A DNA stretch of 47,674 bases, from contig CBCPMX010000045.1 in NCBI GenBank assembly GCA_965120355.1, positions 1-47,674 on the forward strand. The letters are read 5' to 3'. The number at the start of each line of letters is the position of its first letter. The first letter of the stretch is position 1. Position numbers and translations under genes: made by a program. Source of the stretch: CBCPMX01 sp965120355. Lineage in GTDB: Bacteria > Bacillota > Clostridia > Oscillospirales > Oscillospiraceae. The notes beneath the pieces are model-generated. The model saw only the letters and a program-made list of their open reading frames with translations. It searched no databases and had not been told where the DNA came from. Shown here piece by piece: positions 1 through 7,805 of this stretch.

Positions 1-29
1 AAGTAATCCAATGCACCCGGCTCGGCCAT
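1..29 (-). CDS. 5' end of an unidentified gene running off the window
   Basis: On the minus strand an ATG at 29-27 opens a frame reading MAEPGALDY that continues out of the window. It follows a G-rich ribosome binding site about five bases upstream, and its leader carries two hairpins (see 58-127). Nine residues are too few to assign a family. Confidence 0.4.
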
Positions 30-57
30 GTTTTCACCCCCTTTTCTCACAGACCGG

Positions 58-127
58 CAAAACAAAAGGCGCTGCCCGAAAGCAACACCTTTTGAAGTGA
101 ACGCCGTCCGAAAGCGGCGTATTTATG
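58..127 (-). promoter_or_regulatory. Leader hairpins upstream of the partial gene, the second terminator-like
   Basis: Read on the minus strand, an ACGCCG/CGGCGT stem is followed by a roughly 10-pair stem (AAGGTGTTGC with GCAGCGCCTT, two G-U pairs). A T-rich TTTTGTTTTG run comes next, and then the start codon. A TATAAT box lies at 232-227 on the minus strand. This layout fits an attenuated 5' leader, but no ligand or leader peptide is recognisable. The rest of 128-396 shows nothing convincing. Confidence 0.35.
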
Positions 128-396
128 CGGTTTTTTGAAGCTAATCCCTACAATTTAGCGGCGGCCTGTCTGTGTGTATTTGTTGATTGGTGGAGGGTGT
201 CCCTATGGCTAATTTGCTTTCGTACAATTATAGATAAAAACAGGGAGCTCAGGGAAACACTGAGGGGCCCGGCGCGGCAAAGGCCGAAATGGCCTGCGCC
301 AGTCACGGCGATGGATGCAGAGCCACCTTGAGACTCTGACGCGATTGGCGAGGGAACGCCAGATTGCCGGCACATGAGCGGACAGGAGGGTACGAT

Positions 397-1785
397 ATGG
401 AGACTGTAAAATGGAAAACTCAAAGGCTGTTGCTGATGGCGGCCGCATCGGTTTTGATCCTGACCGGCTGCAGCCGGATTACGGAGGCAGCTGGAACTAC
501 GAATACTGCCGCCGCCGGGGAAGCCGTCCTCACAGCCGCCGCGCTGGAACAGCAGAAAGACACCGGTGCTCCCCTGGAACCGGTTGCCCCCATGGCGGAG
601 AGCCTGGGCCTTTACCAGCTGGGCGAGATCCTGGTGGATGAAACCGGTGAGCCGGTGCTGGAGACCCAGGGGCGGTCTGTCCACTTCCTCACCGACGGGA
701 CCACGGGCTGCGTTCCCTATGTGGCGCTGGTGGACGGCGATGGGAGCTTTTCGGTCTATGCCCTTGACGGTGCGCAGCTGTGCGCGGACCTGGCGGGATT
801 TACCGGCGATGTGTGCTACGGGGGCCTGTATGAAACCAAAGACGGCCAGGTGATCGACCTGGAGACGGGGGACGTGGTTCTGGCAGAGGTGTCCGCCGCC
901 GCCAGAAGCGACAAGGCGGCGGTGTGGATCTCCGGCGGTGCCGGATGGACAACCCGGGTGACGGCGGCCTCCGCTGCGGAGCAGTCCGGCGGGCCCTACT
1001 GCCTGCTCACCGGCACAGACGGGACCCGACAGATCCTGGACGCCGCCGGGAATCCGGTGGCTGTGGCGCTGCCGGAGGGGGAATGCGACATTTGGGGGAA
1101 CTATCTCACCTATAAAACACAGGAAAACACCGCCAATGTCATAGACATTTCCACCGGCCAGGTGGTGATGCAGAGCAATGCGGGCACGGTGATCATGGTG
1201 TGCGAAAATTCCGCTGTGCTGGAGACCGGCGAGGGGCAGGTCCTGTATGCCTGGGACGGCGATCCGCTCTCGGACACCTACCAGCTCATTCGGATGTTGG
1301 CGCCGGAGAACCAGGATCAGCTCCGGCAGATCGCCCTGCCGGAGGGCACAGCGGCTCTTCTGCTGGGCCACAAGACCGGCGGCGGTTTTGTGTGGATGGA
1401 CCAGGACGGGACCATTGTGCTGGAAGGGGACGGCAGCGACGTGGCTGGACTTTTGAACGGGGAGCGGCTGTACCTCTGGGACAGCGCCAATCAGATTGTG
1501 TATTTGTCCACTCTGGATGGGACGCTTCTGGCGCGGATGGAAGGATGCACCTGGGCCCAAGCGTTGCCGTCCCTGAACTATGACGCCGATGGGGTTTGCT
1601 ATCTGTTGGTGGAAAATGAGAGCGCGGGAACCCAGATGCTGCTGGACAGCAACGGAAATGTGCTCGTGTCCGGGGAGTTCTGCATCAGCTCCGCCGATGG
1701 GTCGCGGATTGTGGCCCAGACAGAGACGTCATGGCTGCTGTTGGACACGGATGGGAATCTGATCTGTGAGATTGGAGAAGCGTAA
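397..1785 (+). CDS. Secreted lipoprotein with beta-propeller-like repeats
   Basis: 462 aa. The start is the ATG at 397, seven bases after AGGAGG at 384-389; an in-frame ATG at 364 lacks a site. The N-terminus has a positively charged stretch, a hydrophobic core and the lipobox LTGC, so it should be lipid-anchored outside the membrane. The rest is repetitive, with many short units of the type D-x-x-G-N/T followed by beta-prone residues (for example DGSFSVYALDG, LDSNGNVLVSG and LDTDGNLICEIG near the end). This recalls WG-repeat or PQQ-like propellers. No catalytic motif is visible. It is monocistronic and its stop codon abuts the palindromic element at 1785-1933. The exact role is unknown. Confidence 0.75.
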   Translation: METVKWKTQRLLLMAAASVLILTGCSRITEAAGTTNTAAAGEAVLTAAALEQQKDTGAPLEPVAPMAESLGLYQLGEILVDETGEPVLETQGRSVHFLTDGTTGCVPYVALVDGDGSFSVYALDGAQLCADLAGFTGDVCYGGLYETKDGQVIDLETGDVVLAEVSAAARSDKAAVWISGGAGWTTRVTAASAAEQSGGPYCLLTGTDGTRQILDAAGNPVAVALPEGECDIWGNYLTYKTQENTANVIDISTGQVVMQSNAGTVIMVCENSAVLETGEGQVLYAWDGDPLSDTYQLIRMLAPENQDQLRQIALPEGTAALLLGHKTGGGFVWMDQDGTIVLEGDGSDVAGLLNGERLYLWDSANQIVYLSTLDGTLLARMEGCTWAQALPSLNYDADGVCYLLVENESAGTQMLLDSNGNVLVSGEFCISSADGSRIVAQTETSWLLLDTDGNLICEIGEA

Positions 1786-1933
1786 CGCTGCGGGCCTGCT
1801 GCAAAATGGAATTTCGGAAAATCCGCGCAAAGAAACAGTTGCTGAGATTCGCCGGAGAGGCGAATCTCAGCAACTGTTTTAATAAGCTCTGTTGGGGTTT
1901 GAAAACTGCGTTTTTGCAGCAGGCCCGCAGCGT
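1785..1933. repeat. Palindromic MITE-like element with nested hairpin
   Basis: Perfect 22-base terminal inverted repeats (1785-1806 and 1912-1933, beginning ACGCTGCGGG) enclose a perfect 21-base stem (1833-1853 with 1859-1879, loop GGAGA). The element fills the whole gap between two convergent genes and starts on the last base of the upstream stop codon. The inner hairpin could serve as a bidirectional terminator. The size, terminal repeats and absence of coding capacity fit a non-autonomous miniature element. No clear target-site duplication is seen, and I recognise no second copy in this window. Confidence 0.6.
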
Positions 1934-1937
1934 GCTT

Positions 1938-3335
1938 TTATTCCGCTTCGTAAAAAACCTTCATGGCCTTGGTGGTCATATAGCAGTCCAGCTTGCTCAC
2001 CTGTTCAAAGGGGGCGTGCATGCTCAGAACCGGGGTGCCGATGTCCACGGTATCGATGTTGCGGTTGGCCAGAATGCCGGCGACGGTGCCGCCGCCGCCC
2101 TGGTCCACCTTGCCCAGCTCGCCCAGCTGCCAGATTACGCCGCCCTCGTCAAAGATGCGGCGGACATAGGCCATCAGCTCGGCCGAAGCGTCAGAGGAGC
2201 CGGATTTGCCCCGGGCGCCGGTGTATTTGCACAGGCCCACGCCATAATTGAGCTTATTGTTGTTGCGGTAGTCGGAGACCTCAGGATAGATGGGATCGTA
2301 GGCGTTGTTCACGTCGGCGGACAGGCATACGGACTTTTCAAAGCAGCGCTTCAGACTGACGCCCTGACCTTCGCACAGGTCGTCCATGAAGGTGACGAAT
2401 GTCTCGCTCTCCATGCCGCTGACGCCCACCGAACCGATTTCTTCTTTGTCCGCCAGGGTGCAAACAGCGGTGTAGGCCGGCGTCCCCAAGCTCAGCAGGG
2501 GATGGAAGGCCGCGTAGCTGCAAACCCGGTCATCGTGGCCGTAGCCGCCGATGACGCTGCGGTCAAAGCCGATCTCTTTGGCCTTCTGGGCCGGCACCAT
2601 GGTCAGCTCCGCGGAGAGCAAATCCTCCTCCACAATGCCATAGCGCTCGTTGAGCAGCATCAGGATGGCCAGTTTCACACGGTCGCTGCCGTCATCCTCC
2701 GCCAGCGGTTCGGAACCAATCAGTACTTTCAGGCTTTCCCCAGTGACGCCATCAGCCAGGGACTTTTTCATCTGATCGCCGGACAGGTGCACCAGCAGAT
2801 CGGTGATGACAAAGACCGGCTCATCTTCCTTTTCACCCACACAGATCTCCACGGTGCTGCCGTCTTTCAGCGCCACTACACCGTGTAGGGCCAGGGGAAC
2901 TGTGGTCCACTGGTACTTTTTAATCCCGCCGTAGTAATGGGTCTGGAAAAAGACCATTTCATGATCCTCCAGCACGGGATTGGGCTTCAGATCCAAACGG
3001 GGGTTGTCGATGTGGGCGGCGGTAATGTGCGCGCCGCAGTCCAGCGGCTTGGAGCCAATTACCGCAAAGGTAATGGCTTTGCCGCGGTTGTTGCTGTAGA
3101 TCCGGTCGCCGGGCTTGAGAGCCATGCCGGGTTCATAGGCCCGGAATCCGGCGGCTTCGGCCTGCCGGATGGTTTCGGAAACAGCCTCCCGCTCGGTTTT
3201 GGCTGCATCCAGAAAGGCCATGTAGGACTTCGCATATGCTTCCATGGCCTGCCGGTCTTCCGCAGTCAAACGGTCATAGCCGTTTTTTTGTTTGTAGAGC
3301 AGTTCTTTTCTCTTGGTTTCAAACTGTTCGCTCAT
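1938..3335 (-). CDS. M18 family aspartyl aminopeptidase
   Basis: 465 aa, the usual length for bacterial M18 enzymes, which are dizinc cytosolic aminopeptidases that remove acidic N-terminal residues. The first metal-site motif is HIDNPRLD, with H108 and D110. The catalytic and metal glutamate pair is in DKEEIGS, followed by SADVNNAYDP and a C-terminal SMHAPFE histidine. The start is the ATG at 3335, ten bases after GGAGGT; an ATG six codons upstream has no site. It overlaps the 3' end of coaE by 17 bases, so it is probably translated from the same message as sua5 and coaE. It is the last gene of that cluster and ends at the palindromic element. Confidence 0.9.
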   Translation of the reverse strand: MSEQFETKRKELLYKQKNGYDRLTAEDRQAMEAYAKSYMAFLDAAKTEREAVSETIRQAEAAGFRAYEPGMALKPGDRIYSNNRGKAITFAVIGSKPLDCGAHITAAHIDNPRLDLKPNPVLEDHEMVFFQTHYYGGIKKYQWTTVPLALHGVVALKDGSTVEICVGEKEDEPVFVITDLLVHLSGDQMKKSLADGVTGESLKVLIGSEPLAEDDGSDRVKLAILMLLNERYGIVEEDLLSAELTMVPAQKAKEIGFDRSVIGGYGHDDRVCSYAAFHPLLSLGTPAYTAVCTLADKEEIGSVGVSGMESETFVTFMDDLCEGQGVSLKRCFEKSVCLSADVNNAYDPIYPEVSDYRNNNKLNYGVGLCKYTGARGKSGSSDASAELMAYVRRIFDEGGVIWQLGELGKVDQGGGGTVAGILANRNIDTVDIGTPVLSMHAPFEQVSKLDCYMTTKAMKVFYEAE

Positions 3336-3948
3336 GTTTTTCTGTACCTCCATTGCTGCAATTCAGAAGAGATTGAAAAAATGTATCACACACAGCGCCG
3401 AATGCTTCGACGCTGTCGTGGTCGTTTATCAGCACATGCTCACACATGGCTGTAAACTCCTCGTTGGATTTCTGCGCCTGGATCCGCAGCCGGGCGTAGT
3501 CTTCCGAAATACCCTCCCGGGCCATGAGCCGCGCTACCCGAACCTCCGTGGGGGCCAGCACCGCCACGGTAGTGCTGCACAGATCTTTCAGACCGCCTTC
3601 GCACAGGCCGATGGCGTCAATGGCTGCCAGAGGACATCCGTCCAGTTCCGCGGCCTCCAGCTGCGTTTTTACCTCCGCCTCCACATAGGGGCCGGTCATA
3701 TCGGACAACTCCTGAAGGGCTGCCGGATCCTGAAATACGATCTGCCCCAGCTTTTTGCGCTGGAGCACGCCGCCTTCTACCACGCCCGGAAACCGTGCGC
3801 CGATCTGTTCGAGCATGGGCCAGCAGGTTTCCAAAAGCCCGTGATACACTGCATCGCAGTCAATGACGCAGCCGCCCATGGCTTCAATCCGGTTCAGGGC
3901 GGTAGTTTTGCCGCAGCCGGTGCCGCCTGTAATTCCAATGACTAGCAT
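3319..3948 (-). CDS. coaE: Dephospho-CoA kinase
   Basis: 209 aa. It phosphorylates the ribose 3'-hydroxyl of dephospho-CoA, the last step of coenzyme A synthesis, in the cytoplasm. The protein opens with the strand MLVIGITGG running into the P-loop GGTGCGKT (residues 8-15). Next come the family's CDAVYHGLL-type substrate segment and the late VARLMAREG lid region with conserved arginines. The ATG at 3948 follows GGAGGGG. The start overlaps the sua5 stop by seven bases and the end overlaps the aminopeptidase start, which indicates translational coupling. The C-terminus VLINDHDS is slightly divergent from the usual INDG-type motif. Confidence 0.92.
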   Translation of the reverse strand: MLVIGITGGTGCGKTTALNRIEAMGGCVIDCDAVYHGLLETCWPMLEQIGARFPGVVEGGVLQRKKLGQIVFQDPAALQELSDMTGPYVEAEVKTQLEAAELDGCPLAAIDAIGLCEGGLKDLCSTTVAVLAPTEVRVARLMAREGISEDYARLRIQAQKSNEEFTAMCEHVLINDHDSVEAFGAVCDTFFQSLLNCSNGGTEKHERTV

Positions 3949-4988
3949 TCGAGTTCCCCTCCGTCCACAATATGAAAGCCCGCCGCCTTGTTCAGCCGGT
4001 TGGTCACGGCCAAACCAAGGCCCGCCGTGTCGGGGCACTGGGCGTATATGTTTGAGACCTGGGTGTGGTCAAACGCCCGCAGCGCATCAAAGATTCGCTG
4101 GGCGTGGGCCAACTGATTTGCCGCCGGGCCGATGGATTCCACATGGGCTGCCGGAAAGGAGCCGGCAAATTCCTCAAAACAGATTACGCCGTCTTTTTCG
4201 TCCAGATGGCGCTGAATCCAGGCTGCGGAGCATTCCGGTGCGCCGGTGACTACGGTCACCGGCGCTTTGGGCGCATAGTGCCGGTATTTCATACCGGGAG
4301 CCCGGGGCTGTTCCCCGGAAGAGAGCAGCCGGGTCACGGCGGCGTCTACTGCCACCGGGCCCAGAACGGATTCCAGTTGTTCCATGGTAACTCCACCGGG
4401 TCTTAAAAGCCGGGGCGGGTCCACCGTCAGATCCACAATGGTCGATTCCACGCCCACGGCGCAGTGGCCGCCGTCCACAATCAGGTCAATCTTTCCGTCC
4501 ATGTCCTCCAGGACATGGACGGCGCTGGTGGGACTGGGCCGCCCCGATGTATTGGCCGACGGCGCGGCCACGGGGACGCCGGCCTCTTCGATGATCGCCC
4601 GCGTCACCGCATGGTCCGGGCAGCGGACGCCCACGGTGTCCAATCCCGCCGTCACCACATCCGGTACCAGCGCTTTTCGCCGCAGGATCATGGTCAGCGG
4701 GCCGGGCCAAAACCGCGCCGCCAGCCTTCTGGCCGTCTCCGGCACCGGATCACAGAACCGCTCCAGCCACTCCGCCGACGGCACATGCAGGATCAGGGGA
4801 TTGTCCTGCGGCCGGCCCTTGGCCCGAAAAATTTTCTCCACCGCCGCCGGGTCCAGCCCATTGGCTCCCAAGCCGTAGACCGTCTCTGTGGGGATCGCCA
4901 CCAGCCCGCCCTGCTTGAGCGTTTCTGCCGCCGCGCGGACTGCCCGCACCATATCTGGCCCGCCGGACGGCAGGAGTTTTGTTGTCAT
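3942..4988 (-). CDS. sua5: L-threonylcarbamoyladenylate synthase, Sua5 long form
   Basis: 348 aa. It makes threonylcarbamoyl-AMP from threonine, bicarbonate and ATP, the first step of the t6A37 modification of ANN-decoding tRNAs. An N-terminal YrdC domain (about residues 12-200) carries the family segments PTETVYGLG, RAKGRPQDNPL and APSANTSGRPSPT. The C-terminal roughly 120 residues form the additional Sua5 domain, joined through the SPGMKYRHYAPK-type linker (here APGMKYRHYAPK). The ATG at 4988 follows GAGGCGAC. It is coupled to coaE by a seven-base overlap. Confidence 0.93.
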   Translation of the reverse strand: MTTKLLPSGGPDMVRAVRAAAETLKQGGLVAIPTETVYGLGANGLDPAAVEKIFRAKGRPQDNPLILHVPSAEWLERFCDPVPETARRLAARFWPGPLTMILRRKALVPDVVTAGLDTVGVRCPDHAVTRAIIEEAGVPVAAPSANTSGRPSPTSAVHVLEDMDGKIDLIVDGGHCAVGVESTIVDLTVDPPRLLRPGGVTMEQLESVLGPVAVDAAVTRLLSSGEQPRAPGMKYRHYAPKAPVTVVTGAPECSAAWIQRHLDEKDGVICFEEFAGSFPAAHVESIGPAANQLAHAQRIFDALRAFDHTQVSNIYAQCPDTAGLGLAVTNRLNKAAGFHIVDGGELEC

Positions 4989-5001
4989 AGTTGTCGCCTC
5001 T

Positions 5002-5309
5002 TTACAAAGGTTTTTGATCGAATACATCCAGAATGATTTGCGGAAACAGGCTGCGCCGCACAAAATGGCGATATTCCTGTTCCTCTTCGGTCCTGCCGCT
5101 GACCAAGGACTTATGCAGCACCGTATTGTCTGACACACTGAAAATGGCAGCTAACGGTATATTGGCCAGCCTGGCCGCACGAAATGCCGCAGCCGATTCC
5201 AAACACATTCCTGCACCTGTTCCGGCGGCACGCCGATCCCATGAATACAAATATCCCGCTCTGTAGAGCCAAACCGCTTCATGCCCTCAATCAATGCTGC
5301 ATAATTCAT
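5002..5309 (-). pseudogene. Decayed nucleoside phosphorylase
   Basis: An ATG at 5309 with a good GAGAGGG site opens a 52-codon frame that reads MNYAALIEGMKRFGSTERD and then soon ends. A second minus-strand frame ending at 5002 holds a recognisable C-terminus of the PNP/uridine phosphorylase family: MCLESAAAFRAARLANIPLA, then FSVSDNTV, KSLVSGRTEEE and the end segment RRSLFPQIILDVF. In that family the glutamate of the M-E-S/T-A-A-A segment contacts the nucleoside ribose. Roughly 150 internal residues are missing and the two parts are out of frame, so this is a deletion and frameshift relic. It sits between prfA and sua5. Confidence 0.7.
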
Positions 5310-5327
5310 GTCGAGTCCCTCTCACAG

Positions 5328-6398
5328 CTACGCTCCGCTCTGCCGCAGCCGCTCGGCCTGATCGGCTGTGACTAGCGCGTCAATGAGCTCGTCCAGGTCG
5401 CCGTCCATGATGGAATCAATCTTATACAATGTCAGGCCGATGCGGTGGTCGGTCACACGGCCCTGGGGGAAATTGTAGGTGCGGATCCGCTCATTGCGCA
5501 TGCCGGTCCCCACCTGGCTGCGGCGCTCGGCGGTAAATTCAGAGTTGATGCGCGCCTGCTCGATCTCATAGAGCTTGGAGGCCAGAACCCGCATACATTT
5601 TTCCCGGTTCTGCACCTGGCTGCGTTCCTCCTGGCTGGCCACCACAATGCCCGTGGGCTTGTGGATCAGCCGGACAGCGGAGGACGTTTTGTTGATGTGC
5701 TGGCCGCCCGCGCCGGAGGAGCGGTACACCTGCATCTCGATATCGGCGGGGTTCAGCTCCACATCTACCTCTTCCATCTCCGGAAGCACCGCCACGGTGG
5801 CGGTGGAGGTATGCACGCGGCCACCGGATTCCGTTTCCGGCACCCGCTGAACGCGGTGGACGCCGCTCTCAAATTTCATGCGGGACCATGCGCCGCTGCC
5901 GTTGAGGACAAAATCCACCTCTTTGACGCCGCCCAGCTCCGTCTCGCTCAGGTTCATGACCTCCACCTGCCAATGGTTGCGCTCGGCATACATGGAGTAC
6001 ATCCGGAACAGGGAGTGGGCAAACAGGGCGCTTTCCTCGCCGCCGACGCCGCCGCGAATTTCCACAATGACGCTCTTTTCGTCGTTCGGATCCTTGGGCA
6101 GCAGCAAAATTTTCAGTTCCTGTTCCAGCGTCTCCAGATCGGCCTTCGCCTGGGTAAACTCCTCCTGGCAAAGCTCCCGAAGCTCCGGCTCCAACTGGCC
6201 GTCCAGCATCTCCCGCAGGTCGTCCCGCTCCCGAAGCTTGCTGAGATACCGGCGATACGCCGTCACCACCGGCTCCAGATCCTTCTGCTCTTTGAGCAGC
6301 TTCGCCGCCGCCTTGGGGTCCGCGTAGAAATCCGGCTGCGCGGCGCGATGCTCCATTTCAATATACTTTTCTTCCACCAATTTCAGCTGTTCCAGCAT
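5328..6398 (-). CDS. prfA: Peptide chain release factor 1
   Basis: 356 aa, typical length. It recognises UAA and UAG and triggers hydrolysis of peptidyl-tRNA on the ribosome. The GGQ motif is at residues 231-233 inside GAGGQHINKT; its glutamine is the residue normally N5-methylated by PrmC. The N-terminal coiled domain (MLEQLKLVEEKY...) and the PEMEEVD-type segment are present. The ATG at 6398 follows GGAG. The gene PrmC usually follows prfA in Firmicutes but is not here: a phosphorylase relic takes that place. A likely promoter lies at 6450-6478. Confidence 0.96.
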   Translation of the reverse strand: MLEQLKLVEEKYIEMEHRAAQPDFYADPKAAAKLLKEQKDLEPVVTAYRRYLSKLRERDDLREMLDGQLEPELRELCQEEFTQAKADLETLEQELKILLLPKDPNDEKSVIVEIRGGVGGEESALFAHSLFRMYSMYAERNHWQVEVMNLSETELGGVKEVDFVLNGSGAWSRMKFESGVHRVQRVPETESGGRVHTSTATVAVLPEMEEVDVELNPADIEMQVYRSSGAGGQHINKTSSAVRLIHKPTGIVVASQEERSQVQNREKCMRVLASKLYEIEQARINSEFTAERRSQVGTGMRNERIRTYNFPQGRVTDHRIGLTLYKIDSIMDGDLDELIDALVTADQAERLRQSGA

Positions 6399-6449
6399 GG
6401 ATTTGGCTCCTCACTCATTAAATCTTGTCATATCCTTGTCAAGGCTATT

Positions 6450-6478
6450 ATTCTAGCACGAAAACGGGCGGTTGGCAA
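6450..6478 (-). promoter_or_regulatory. Putative sigma-A promoter for prfA
   Basis: On the minus strand TTGCCA (6478-6473), a 17-base spacer and TAGAAT (6455-6450) lie 52 bases before the prfA start. They overlap the last codons of the acetyltransferase gene. Confidence 0.5.
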
Positions 6479-6989
6479 TGTCACAGGGTGGAATTTCCCG
6501 ATGCAGAACCATTTCCAGTTCCGTCAGAACGCCGTACCCGGTGTCGTCCGCATAGGCGTGTCCCGTCGGCACAAAGCCCATGCGCCTGTAAAACGCAATG
6601 GCGTTTTCATTTCCGTTCAGCACCATCAGCGCCACATCCGGGCGGTCCAGCCGGTCCAGACAGGCTTCCATCAGCGCACGCCCCACGCCATAGCCCTGAA
6701 ATTCCCGCAGCACATACAGCGCCATGATCTCCGCCGCGTCATGCCGGCTGGTATATTGGGGCCGGGCTTCCGCCAGATAGCAGGCAAATCCGATCACGCG
6801 GCCCTCATGTACCGCCACCAGCGTATTTTCAGGGTAATTCTGCGCAATTTCCAAGCATTGCTCCAGGGAACGGCGGTCGAGAATCGCATCTGGCATCAGC
6901 CCTCGATAGGTCTCCTCCCAGGCTGTGTAGTGCACATACGCCCTTCCTGCATAGTATTTTTCTGCCATGGGTTCAATGGTATATTTCAC
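6453..6989 (-). CDS. GNAT family N-acetyltransferase
   Basis: 178 aa, a single GNAT domain that should transfer an acetyl group from acetyl-CoA to an amine. The acetyl-CoA-binding motif A is visible as IMALYVLREFQGYGVGRALM, with the Q/R-x-x-G-x-G/A pattern. It is followed by the NENAIAFYRRMGF segment typical of the fold's C-terminal half. The N-terminal MKYTIEPM region precedes a WEETYRGLMP motif often seen in Firmicute GNATs of the ribosomal-protein or small-molecule type. The start overlaps the rlmA stop by four bases (ATGA), so it is coupled. The substrate cannot be told from sequence. Confidence 0.88.
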   Translation of the reverse strand: MKYTIEPMAEKYYAGRAYVHYTAWEETYRGLMPDAILDRRSLEQCLEIAQNYPENTLVAVHEGRVIGFACYLAEARPQYTSRHDAAEIMALYVLREFQGYGVGRALMEACLDRLDRPDVALMVLNGNENAIAFYRRMGFVPTGHAYADDTGYGVLTELEMVLHREIPPCDIANRPFSC

Positions 6990-7804
6990 GGCGCTTCCCT
7001 CCTGTATACGTGAAAGATCACCTGCGCCCGGTCCCGGAGCGCCTGCGTCTCCGTCGCCCGCTGGGCGCCTTCTTTTCCGATGCGCCAGAAATGGGGCGTC
7101 ATGGACAGAAGCTGCAAAACCTGTGCGTTGCTCGTCAGGGTGAAATCAAACTCCAGCGTCCGGGTGGACAGCAGCTGAAACTGAGGATAGCGAACCGGAG
7201 ACTGCGCTGCTTTACTGGTCAGTTGGGGATAGATGATTCGTTTCAGGCCCAGAAGGTGGTCCCGTCCTGCCAGAACCTGAATAAACACACCTTCCGGCTT
7301 CAGGACACGGGCAAATTCTGCCGGGGCTGTCATGGCAAACATGCTCAGTACCGCGTCAAACGCGCCATCGGAGAAAGGCAGCTTCGCCGCCGTGCCGGTG
7401 ATCCAGAGGGCATGCTTGTTGCGGACTGCGGCATAGCGGACCGCATCTTTGGAGATGTCCACGCCGTACAGCCTGGCGTTTGGAAACGCCTCGCCCACAC
7501 AGGACAGATAATAGCCTTCTCCGCAGCCGGCGTCCAGGATGGCGGGGGATTCCGGGAGGAGTGTCTGCAAAATTTCACAGAGCGTCTGCGCAATGGGCGC
7601 ATAATGGCCCTGGTCGAGAAACGCCTTCCGGGCTGCCACCATTTCCTTCGTATCGCCGGGATGTTTCGAGTGCTTTTGGGAAACGGTCAGCAGATTCACA
7701 TAGCCCTGCCGGGCCACGTCAAAGCTGTGCCCTGCGGCGCACCGCCATACCCGGCCTTGGGATTCCAATGCCCCGCCGCAGACAGGGCAGATCAAACTTG
7801 TCAT
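6986..7804 (-). CDS. rlmA: 23S rRNA (guanine-N1) methyltransferase, RlmA family
   Basis: 272 aa. Members methylate N1 of a guanine in hairpin 35 of 23S rRNA, G745 in RlmA-I and G748 in RlmA-II/TlrB. The N-terminal zinc finger is clear, with C6, C9, C22 and H26 in CPVCG and RCAAGHSFD, followed by ARQGYVNLL. A class I SAM domain follows, with ILDAGCGEGYYL as motif I and YGVDISKDAV as motif II. The ATG at 7804 lies one base after the stop of the M20 peptidase, and its 3' end overlaps the acetyltransferase, giving a three-gene operon. The choice between the two guanine targets is not resolved. Confidence 0.88.
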   Translation of the reverse strand: MTSLICPVCGGALESQGRVWRCAAGHSFDVARQGYVNLLTVSQKHSKHPGDTKEMVAARKAFLDQGHYAPIAQTLCEILQTLLPESPAILDAGCGEGYYLSCVGEAFPNARLYGVDISKDAVRYAAVRNKHALWITGTAAKLPFSDGAFDAVLSMFAMTAPAEFARVLKPEGVFIQVLAGRDHLLGLKRIIYPQLTSKAAQSPVRYPQFQLLSTRTLEFDFTLTSNAQVLQLLSMTPHFWRIGKEGAQRATETQALRDRAQVIFHVYRREAP

Positions 7805-7805
7805 A

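Noticed and set aside
148..1560. A 470-codon minus-strand frame opposite the first lipoprotein
   Set aside because: Shadow of a plus-strand gene with a clear lipobox and ribosome binding site.
5445..7013. A 522-codon plus-strand frame opposite prfA and the acetyltransferase
   Set aside because: GC-rich antisense shadow of recognised genes, with no ribosome binding site and histidine/alanine-biased composition.
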